Positions 1 to 4,313 of a stretch of 5,593 nt of DNA are shown here, piece after piece. The notes beneath the pieces are model-generated. The model was given only the letters and a program-made list of their open reading frames with translations. It did not search any database and had not been told where the DNA came from. The position numbers and the translations under genes were made by a program. Each line of letters opens with the position of its first letter. The first letter of the stretch is position 1. The DNA is from an uncultured Clostridia bacterium (GTDB taxonomy: Bacteria; Bacillota; Clostridia; Christensenellales; UBA1242): positions 1-5,593 of the forward strand of contig CAKVEY010000056.1 of NCBI GenBank assembly GCA_934746185.1. Direction: 5' to 3'.

Positions 1-142
1 AAACACTAGGATATAAATTTTGAATTACACCTTCTAATTTTTCTATTTTTTTACGACCTTTATTAACAAGCATTTTTATATTTTTGCCTTTTATATTTTC
101 AATCTTTTCTTTAATTTCGTTAACTGTCATATTTGTTTTCAT
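1..142 (-). CDS. veg: Veg-family protein, N-terminal part (cut by the window edge)
   Basis: The frame opens with ATG at 142 and stays open to base 1, giving 47 codons of the N-terminal half. The residues INIKGK-like start, then KMLVNKGRKKIEKLEG and NLYPSVF, match the pattern of the Veg family (Pfam VEG, formerly DUF1021). In Bacillus subtilis Veg that pattern is a GKRL-type stretch, GGRRK, a short spacer and YPSVF. B. subtilis Veg is a small protein of about 86 residues linked to biofilm and matrix gene expression and to spore outgrowth, so about half the gene should lie beyond the edge. A second ATG at 130 is possible; neither start has a clear Shine-Dalgarno sequence. The gene follows the terminator at 220-250, so its promoter should lie in 143-219, but I see no convincing hexamer pair there. 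The B. subtilis veg promoter is famously strong, so this absence is a mild oddity. Confidence 0.8.
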   Translation of the reverse strand, partial: MKTNMTVNEIKEKIENIKGKNIKMLVNKGRKKIEKLEGVIQNLYPSV

Positions 143-219
143 AACAAAATTATTAACTTAAAATTAATTTTTAACCAAAAAAATAGTAGGATTAAGGACT
201 AATACAATTGAAACTAATG

Positions 220-250
220 AAAAAAAGACTTCAAATAACAAATTGAAGTC
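220..250 (-). terminator. Rho-independent terminator after the GNAT gene
   Basis: A perfect 8-bp stem (GACTTCAA 227-234 with TTGAAGTC 243-250) closes an 8-base loop. On the minus strand it is followed by seven U residues (220-226). It starts 12 bases after the acetyltransferase stop codon. The plus-strand side also carries a T run (252-258), so the hairpin could work in both directions, although no plus-strand gene is seen nearby. Confidence 0.9.
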
Positions 251-261
251 CTTTTTTTATT

Positions 262-744
262 TTAAATATTTTTTCCATAAAACAACACTAAATCACCATC
301 TTCAAAGAAACTTGTAATAAATTCTGTATATCCAAAATGTAAGTATATTCCTAAGTTTCTACTTTCCTTTGCTTCACTGCCAATAGTAAGATATGTTATT
401 CCTTGACTCTTTGCGTACTGTTCTGCCATTTTAACAAGTTTAGAAATATGTCCTTGTCCTTCATATTTTTTCTCAATTCTAAATGCATTCATATTTGCAC
501 GGGTTTTACCATCACAAAGCATTGGTCTATCCTTAACAGCAGAACAATCGGTTGAAAACAAAATGGTAATTTGTGCGATTGGTGAAAAATTGTCAACGGC
601 CACAAATGTTGCACATTTACCCAATATATTGTTTTGTATATATTGATGTTTCCAATTCACATATTTTTCATCATTAGGGTTATCTAAAATGTCTTTGTTC
701 CAAATTTTTTCTAAATCATCAATCGTTGCTTTTCTATATTCCAT
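262..744 (-). CDS. GNAT-family N-acetyltransferase
   Basis: The product is a 160-residue single-domain protein of the Gcn5-related N-acetyltransferase superfamily, which moves an acetyl group from acetyl-CoA to an amine. The N-terminus (MEYRKATIDDLEKIW) is the usual beta1-alpha1 opening of the fold. The acetyl-CoA pyrophosphate loop is seen as K93-Y-E-G96-Q-G98 followed by HISKLV, a variant of the R/Q-x-x-G-x-G/A motif with Lys in first place. The late motif N130-LGIYLHFGY139 matches the typical end of the fold, where a Tyr sits near CoA and a GF/GY step follows. Substrate cannot be told from sequence. I start at ATG 744 because AAGAGG (750-755) sits 5 bases upstream; a GTG at 750 would overlap that ribosome site. 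The gene stands alone, with a candidate promoter at 777-804 and a strong terminator after it. Confidence 0.88.
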   Translation of the reverse strand: MEYRKATIDDLEKIWNKDILDNPNDEKYVNWKHQYIQNNILGKCATFVAVDNFSPIAQITILFSTDCSAVKDRPMLCDGKTRANMNAFRIEKKYEGQGHISKLVKMAEQYAKSQGITYLTIGSEAKESRNLGIYLHFGYTEFITSFFEDGDLVLFYGKNI

Positions 745-776
745 AAACACCTCTTAATACAAGTATAACATATTTG

Positions 777-804
777 TTTATAATGTGTATATAAAATTAA
801 ACAA
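777..804 (-). promoter_or_regulatory. Candidate sigma-A promoter of the GNAT gene
   Basis: On the minus strand TTGTTT (799-804) and TATAAA (777-782) are separated by 16 bases, which would start RNA near 770 and give a leader of about 25 bases. An alternative is TATACT at 762-767 with a TG one base upstream (extended -10 form), but this would start RNA inside the ribosome site. The sequence is AT-rich, so both are tentative. Confidence 0.4.
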
Positions 805-827
805 TTTATAAAAGCTGGCACTTAGAC

Positions 828-884
828 GTGTGCTTGTCTTGATACAAGTCGGGGTCGCTAACACTCGACCGAAGACAAGCACAC
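828..884. repeat. Long inverted repeat with nested GC-rich hairpin
   Basis: A perfect 13-bp stem is formed by GTGTGCTTGTCTT (828-840) and AAGACAAGCACAC (872-884). Inside it, GGTCG (853-857) pairs with CGACC (866-870) over an 8-base loop. The inner and outer stems are joined by a 12-base bulge on one side (841-852) and a single base on the other. Competing folds exist: GCAC (819-822) can pair with GTGC (830-833), and CTTGT (833-837) with ACAAG (844-848). There is no long T run next to it on either strand, so it is not a typical terminator. Confidence 0.8.
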
Positions 885-900
885 ACTTATAAACTAAATT

Positions 901-941
901 AAAGCAAAAGTGTTAGTAAACATAACACACTTTCGCTTTTT
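901..941 (+). terminator. Imperfect hairpin with T run, possible plus-strand terminator
   Basis: AAAGC plus AAAGTGT (901-905, 907-913) pair with ACACTTT plus GCTTT (927-933, 935-939), with one A/C mismatch between the two blocks. An alternative register pairs GTGTTA (910-915) with TAACAC (923-928) over a 7-base loop. On the plus strand the stem is followed by five T residues (937-941) and then a T-rich stretch to about 970. No plus-strand gene is upstream, so if it terminates anything it would be an RNA spanning the inverted repeat at 828-884. Confidence 0.45.
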
Positions 942-985
942 GCTGTTATTTTCTTCTCTTTTTTATTATTGTAAAAAAATATTAT

Positions 986-1038
986 CTGTTGTCAAAGTTA
1001 AAATGTATGTCGCTTTTGGCGACAATCCTTGACAGCAG
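986..1038. repeat. Two-level inverted repeat (outer stem with inner hairpin)
   Basis: The outer arms CTGTTGTCAA (986-995) and TTGACAGCAG (1029-1038) pair over 10 positions with one T-G pair, which is a wobble only if the plus strand is the RNA. Inside, GTCGC (1009-1013) and GCGAC (1019-1023) form a perfect 5-bp stem on a 5-base loop. A T-rich tract follows on the plus strand (1044-1056), and an A run at 973-979 gives a U run on the minus strand. It could therefore resemble a terminator either way, though neither tract directly abuts the stem. Confidence 0.65.
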
Positions 1039-1070
1039 AACTATTTGTTTTTTGTTTCTATTAAGAGAGT

Positions 1071-1106
1071 ATAAAAAATACCTTAATCATAGTTGATTAA
1101 AGTATT
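1071..1106 (-). terminator. Rho-independent terminator after the zinc-ribbon gene
   Basis: On the minus strand a 13-bp stem (1094-1106 with 1077-1089, one U-G wobble) closes the 4-base loop 1090-1093 and is followed by a U-rich tail (1071-1078). It lies about 43 bases past the stop codon of the zinc-ribbon gene, and ends that unit before the structured region begins. Confidence 0.85.
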
Positions 1107-1148
1107 TATATTTTGCTAGTATCAAACAGCTTTGATTAACTACCATTT

Positions 1149-1658
1149 TTAAAAATCATCATCTTCATCGTCTTCTTCGTCGTCATCAGCATCGTCAAAA
1201 TCTTCGTCTAAATCACCTAAATTTTCTAAATCGTCTAAATCTTCTAGGTCTTCATTATCGTCTAAATCTTCGTCATCGCTGTCGCCAATTTCTGTTAAAT
1301 CTAATTCAGGAGTATCTTCTTCGTCTTCATCAATTTCTCTAATAGAACTCATTTCACCGATTTCATCTTCTTCGGTTTCTTGGTCTTCATTATCTACATA
1401 CATTCTCCAATTATCTTCTCTATCGCTATCGCCAATCATACTATCTTCATAACTTTTTTCTTCGGCGCAAGCAGCACACATATCTTCATTATCATTAATA
1501 TAATTTGCTTTACAAATTGGACAAATTTGCATATTATCTAGTTCATCAGCTTTACCTAAACTAGCAAGTTCTTTTTGACAAACTTTACAAAGTTTATCCT
1601 TTTTTAAAATATAATTTAATTCACAACGAGGGCATCTAATATATTCAACCTTTTGCAT
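1149..1658 (-). CDS. Double zinc-ribbon protein with long acidic tail
   Basis: The product is 169 residues long and I cannot assign it to a named family. Residues 1-64 hold two Cys4 knuckle pairs: C9-x2-C12 with C24-x2-C27, and C46-x2-C49 with C61-x2-C64. The two modules look alike (CPRCELNYI and CPICKANYI) and probably arose by duplication. From residue 89 to the end, 50 of 81 residues are Asp or Glu, with leucine at every third position from 138 to 150. There is no signal peptide or membrane segment, so it should be cytoplasmic. Acidic tails of this kind occur on RNA polymerase delta subunit and on nucleic-acid mimics, but the delta winged-helix domain is absent. A role in nucleic-acid or protein binding is inference only. 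The start is ATG 1658, with AAGGAG 6 bases upstream. It has its own promoter 91 bases downstream of spo0A, and read-through from spo0A is possible. Confidence 0.85.
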   Translation of the reverse strand: MQKVEYIRCPRCELNYILKKDKLCKVCQKELASLGKADELDNMQICPICKANYINDNEDMCAACAEEKSYEDSMIGDSDREDNWRMYVDNEDQETEEDEIGEMSSIREIDEDEEDTPELDLTEIGDSDDEDLDDNEDLEDLDDLENLGDLDEDFDDADDDEEDDEDDDF

Positions 1659-1694
1659 AAATTACTCCTTTAAAATAAAAGTGTTTACTGCATA

Positions 1695-1723
1695 ATTATA
1701 TATATTTATTATGTATTTGTCTA
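1695..1723 (-). promoter_or_regulatory. Sigma-A promoter of the zinc-ribbon gene
   Basis: On the minus strand TAGACA (1718-1723, one change from TTGACA) and a perfect TATAAT (1695-1700) are spaced by exactly 17 bases. This predicts an RNA start near 1688 and a leader of about 30 bases carrying the AAGGAG ribosome site. It is the best-looking promoter in the window. It lies in the short gap after spo0A, so the downstream gene need not depend on spo0A transcription. Confidence 0.7.
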
Positions 1724-1749
1724 GTAAATTATACAAATTTTTTAAATTT

Positions 1750-2499
1750 TTATACTCCTTCAAGTAACATTTTGTCAGCTACTAATGCTATAAATTCTCC
1801 ATTGGTTGGTTTTTCGTTATTTGAGTAAACTTTTACTCCAAAAAGTGAGTTAATATTTTCAATTTTACCCCTATTCCAAGCAACTTCAATAGCGTGTCTT
1901 ATTGCTCTTTCTACCTTACTTGAACTAGTTTCAAATTTTTCTGCAATTTGTGGATATAATTTTTTAGTGATTGAATTTATAATATCTGGATTATCTATTG
2001 CCATTTTAATTGCTTCTCTTAAAAATTGATAACCTTTAATATGTGCTGGAATGCCAACAGTTATAAAAATGTTTGTTATTTTTTCTTCTAAATTTTTATT
2101 TTTAATAACTTGTGGTTTTACCATAACATTTTGATTTAAAACATCAAGTATTCGATTTTTTAAAACTTCAACATTAAAAGGTTTTAACATATAATAACTT
2201 ACACCTAAACTCATTGCTTTGGTTATAAAACCTTCTAAACTTAAACTTGAAAGTACTATAATTTTTGTATTAATATTTAATTCGTTTATTTGTTCAATTA
2301 AACTAAATCCGTCAACGCCAGATAAAACTACGTCCATAACGATAACATCAGGGTTATTCTTTTTAATTTCTTCTAACGCCTCTATACCATTAGGATTAAC
2401 TCTTTGAACATTAAAGCTCTCTCCTAAATTCTCTTTTAATAATTTTTGTGTTTGTTCGCTTTCATCAATAAGCATTAAATTGATTTTTTTGTTTTCCAT
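1750..2499 (-). CDS. spo0A: Stage 0 sporulation response regulator Spo0A
   Basis: The product (249 residues) is the phosphorelay response regulator that commits cells to sporulation and binds 0A boxes in DNA. Residues 1-122 are a receiver domain: D12 and E13 form the acidic pocket, D56 is the phosphoacceptor, S84 takes the Thr/Ser switch position, and K106-P107-F108 is the conserved Lys-Pro motif. Residues 140-249 are the Spo0A-only effector domain. It is nearly identical in pattern to the Bacillus protein: GIPAHIKGY (149-157), the recognition helix around VERAIRHAIEVAW (196-208), SLFG (218-221) and KPTNGEFIA (230-238). It is slightly shorter than the 267-residue B. subtilis protein, mainly in the linker. 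Oddly, D56 is followed by VVLSG, not the usual xxMP. The start ATG 2499 has AAGGGAG 7 bases upstream. SpoIVB, the common upstream neighbour, is absent; a lipoprotein gene takes that place. Confidence 0.97.
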   Translation of the reverse strand: MENKKINLMLIDESEQTQKLLKENLGESFNVQRVNPNGIEALEEIKKNNPDVIVMDVVLSGVDGFSLIEQINELNINTKIIVLSSLSLEGFITKAMSLGVSYYMLKPFNVEVLKNRILDVLNQNVMVKPQVIKNKNLEEKITNIFITVGIPAHIKGYQFLREAIKMAIDNPDIINSITKKLYPQIAEKFETSSSKVERAIRHAIEVAWNRGKIENINSLFGVKVYSNNEKPTNGEFIALVADKMLLEGV

Positions 2500-2567
2500 A
2501 AAATTTCTCCCTTTTTAATCTTTTTTAATATTTTTTTATTTTCGTCCGTTTTTCCCCGAACAAAAAA

Positions 2568-2595
2568 ATATTATCATAATTTGTTATAAATTCAA
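2568..2595 (-). promoter_or_regulatory. Candidate promoter of spo0A
   Basis: On the minus strand TTGAAT (2590-2595) and TAATAT (2568-2573) are 16 bases apart, each matching four of six consensus positions. It predicts RNA starting near 2561 and a leader of about 60 bases that includes an unusual GC-containing patch (2543-2561). A sigma-H promoter, common for spo0A, was looked for (AGGAAT-like with GAAT) and not found at proper spacing. Many chance matches are expected in such AT-rich DNA. Confidence 0.3.
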
Positions 2596-2655
2596 ACGAT
2601 TTTAAGAAAAAAAGAATAAAATGATTGTCAATTATTCGTTATAAATTTGAAAAAA

Positions 2656-2662
2656 TGTCGAA
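2656..2662. promoter_or_regulatory. 0A box (Spo0A binding site)
   Basis: The heptamer TGTCGAA matches the core Spo0A binding consensus exactly and is followed by an A run, as in strong boxes. It lies 157 bases upstream of the spo0A start codon, about 95 bases before the candidate RNA start. Autoregulation of spo0A through such boxes is established in Bacillus. The surrounding DNA is so AT-rich that a C/G-containing match is less likely by chance than an AT-only one. Confidence 0.5.
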
Positions 2663-2800
2663 AAATTTTAAATTCTTTACTTTTTATTGATATATTTTGA
2701 TAATTTGAAAAAGAAAACAATAATATAAAAATTGATTAATTTTTTTATTTTTTAATTTATTTTTAAAAAATTTTATTAAGAAAATTAGTTTTTATAAAAT
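2663..2800. other. Extremely AT-rich spacer
   Basis: This part of the gap upstream of spo0A is over 90% A+T with many A and T runs and no reading frame, RNA gene or GC-containing hairpin that I can support. It may be bent DNA or simply drifted spacer between the lipoprotein terminator and the spo0A control region. Confidence 0.5.
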
Positions 2801-2827
2801 AAAAAAAGCGATTTACGTCGCTCTTTT
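2801..2827 (-). terminator. Rho-independent terminator after the lipoprotein gene
   Basis: AGCGA (2807-2811) pairs with TCGCT (2818-2822) over a 6-base loop, and the stem can extend through flanking A and T runs with one G-U pair. On the minus strand seven T residues (2801-2807, the first six outside the core stem) follow. It starts within a few bases of the lipoprotein stop codon and isolates spo0A from upstream transcription. Confidence 0.88.
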
Positions 2828-2832
2828 TAAAA

Positions 2833-4215
2833 TTATTTGGTTGTTTTAATGTGTTTTGAAAGTAGCACGCCTACTAATTCTGTTTCGTGATTTGCTGAAT
2901 TTAAGTAAGTTCTATTTAGATAATATCCGTCACTACTATCACCAGAATATTTAACATTATAATAAACATATCCGTTTTCAATGTCGAAGTTACTATTCAT
3001 ATCTAATTTGCTTTCAACATCTTTTGATACAATAGTATCTGTTGTTTTATCTATTATATCAATTCTTACAATGTTACCATCGCCATCTTTTCCGTAAATT
3101 TTTGTTCCATTAATTTTTAAAACTGTAAATTTACCTTCATATAATGTTGTTATATCGGCATTAATATCATTTGTTCCTGTAACTAATAATAACTTACTAT
3201 TAGTATCATCATCTTTATAAGCAACAACGGCATTATCATAGCCAGCCAAAGTAAATACAAATTGATTACTGCTTGAATATTCAATTGCTGTTAATTGTTT
3301 TTCTTTTTCGTTAAAGTTTTCTAAATCATTTGAGTAAATATAAGTTTTTGCTTGAGAATCAAAGTTATCTGTTTTAGTATAGAAAATTGTATCTGCACTA
3401 ACTTTTAAAACAGCATAAGTATAACGATTATCTCTTCTTATAACTGTTTCTTTATTTGATTTTAAATCAGTTTTTGCTAAAACATTACCAGTTTTAGTTT
3501 TTTCATCATCTTTAATTGCTCTTGTATAATAAACGAATTGACTTTCTTCACTAGGTAATACAAAACTACTTACGCTAGTTGCAATAGTTGTTTTATTTTC
3601 AACTTTTTGACCATTTATTCTAACATTATATAATTTATTATCGTTTAAATATGTTAAATATACTTTTCCGTTTAAATAACTATATTTAATATTATCAATA
3701 TTTGTTAAATTTAAAGCTTTAACTATTCGTTTAACTTTTCCACCTTTAATACTTACTGCGTAAACATCTGTTAAATCAAAACGAACTTTACCTGTACTAT
3801 CTTTTTCTGTGTTAGGAGTTGTAAAATATAAAGTATCACCAAAAATATAAATGTTTGTATATTCAAAACCAGCAACCATTGGACAAACTAATTCTACATT
3901 TTTTAATGTTTTAACTTCGTTTCCATCTTTATCTTCTTTTACATTATACATTAATTCGCCGTTTACTAGTTTTGCTCTATATATTGCACCATTACGAGCT
4001 TCGCCATAATTATTATCTTTTCCACTTAAATTAGAGTTTGATACAAAGCCGTTTGCAAAATAAATGTAATCACCTTTACGAACAACTAGCCCACCATTAC
4101 TAGAAACTGGGTCGTTTTTATTTGGTCCAGTTTTTAAAGTAACAGCACAACCACTAAAAGTAAATATTGAAATTGCTAAACAAAACATAGCAATAATACT
4201 TAAAAATTTTTTCAT
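2833..4215 (-). CDS. Predicted lipoprotein with propeller-like (DUF5050-like) repeats
   Basis: The 460-residue product begins with a lipoprotein signal peptide: MKK, a hydrophobic core (residues 4-20) and FSG-C23, close to the lipobox, so the mature protein should be tethered by lipid to the outer face of the membrane. The rest shows repeated strand pairs with aromatic-rich turns, such as GDYIYFANG (48-56), IYIFGDTLYFTTP near 122-134, NGKVYLTYLNDNKLYNV near 182-200, TIFYTKTD near 277, and YVYYNVKYSG (416-425). This pattern resembles the DUF5050 type of beta-propeller found on clostridial surface proteins, but the family call is inference and I see no catalytic motif. The start ATG 4215 has GGAG 5 bases upstream. 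The gene is bounded by a terminator on each side, so it is probably monocistronic. Its promoter must lie in 4216-4271, where TATATT (4232-4237) is the only weak -10 candidate. Confidence 0.85.
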   Translation of the reverse strand: MKKFLSIIAMFCLAISIFTFSGCAVTLKTGPNKNDPVSSNGGLVVRKGDYIYFANGFVSNSNLSGKDNNYGEARNGAIYRAKLVNGELMYNVKEDKDGNEVKTLKNVELVCPMVAGFEYTNIYIFGDTLYFTTPNTEKDSTGKVRFDLTDVYAVSIKGGKVKRIVKALNLTNIDNIKYSYLNGKVYLTYLNDNKLYNVRINGQKVENKTTIATSVSSFVLPSEESQFVYYTRAIKDDEKTKTGNVLAKTDLKSNKETVIRRDNRYTYAVLKVSADTIFYTKTDNFDSQAKTYIYSNDLENFNEKEKQLTAIEYSSSNQFVFTLAGYDNAVVAYKDDDTNSKLLLVTGTNDINADITTLYEGKFTVLKINGTKIYGKDGDGNIVRIDIIDKTTDTIVSKDVESKLDMNSNFDIENGYVYYNVKYSGDSSDGYYLNRTYLNSANHETELVGVLLSKHIKTTK

Positions 4216-4264
4216 AAATTCTCCAGTTATAAATATAAATTCAGTTTAAATAAATTTTAACAAA

Positions 4265-4299
4265 ATAAAAAAAAATAGTCAATAATTTTAGACTATTTT
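4265..4299 (-). terminator. Rho-independent terminator after the 289-residue gene
   Basis: On the minus strand AAAATAGTC (4291-4299 complement) pairs perfectly with GACTATTTT (4272-4280 complement) over a 10-base loop, followed by a run of U residues (4265-4273). It lies about 15 bases past the stop codon at 4314. Confidence 0.9.
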
Positions 4300-4313
4300 A
4301 ATATTTTTATTTA

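Larger units (their letters stand above)
811..1040. other. Unexplained structured non-coding region
   Basis: This stretch lies between the zinc-ribbon terminator and the acetyltransferase promoter and has no credible reading frame on either strand; the short open stretches lack ribosome sites. It contains three strong inverted repeats in a row (828-884, 901-939, 986-1038), listed separately. The part from 811 to 890 has 39 G or C in 80 bases, roughly double the local average. Such a run of hairpins could be a small structured RNA, a non-autonomous palindromic repeat element, or the remnant of one. Which strand would be transcribed is unclear. The hairpin at 901-939 has its T run on the plus strand, which hints at plus-strand RNA. 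I do not recognise it as tmRNA, RNase P RNA, SRP RNA, 6S RNA or a known riboswitch. Confidence 0.5.

Noticed and set aside
745..750. GTG at 750 as start of the acetyltransferase
   Set aside because: The GTG overlaps the AAGAGG ribosome site that is ideally spaced for ATG 744, and the extra residues add nothing to the domain.
804..884. Short minus-strand open stretch of 27 codons across the large inverted repeat
   Set aside because: It starts with GTG directly after a stop codon, lacks a ribosome site and lies over a palindrome, so coding is unlikely.
818..890. Integron attC site
   Set aside because: The length and folded shape are suggestive, but the flanking R-box pattern (RYYYAAC with GTTRRRY) is missing and no integrase or cassette structure is present.
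990..997. TTGTCAAA as a second 0A box
   Set aside because: It is part of the paired arm of the nested hairpin and is not next to a promoter, so the match is better explained by the inverted repeat.
1149..1420. TCGTC/TCTTC-rich repeats on the plus strand as a tandem repeat or CRISPR-like array
   Set aside because: They are simply the codons of the acidic Asp/Glu tail read on the other strand; there are no regular repeat-spacer units.
1724..1750. Terminator directly after spo0A
   Set aside because: Only AT-only or 6-bp weak pairings are available (AAATTT arms; ATTTGT with ACAAAT) and no proper U run follows, so read-through into the zinc-ribbon gene remains possible.
2219..2407. Plus-strand open frame of 62 codons inside spo0A
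   Set aside because: It is antisense to the receiver domain of an unmistakable spo0A, has no family features, and is explained as a shadow of the real gene.
2626..2631. Perfect TTGACA on the minus strand upstream of spo0A
   Set aside because: No acceptable -10 hexamer lies 16 to 18 bases downstream; the nearest T/A match is at 20 bases. The same bases also read TTGTCAA as a poor 0A-box variant, so I did not call either.
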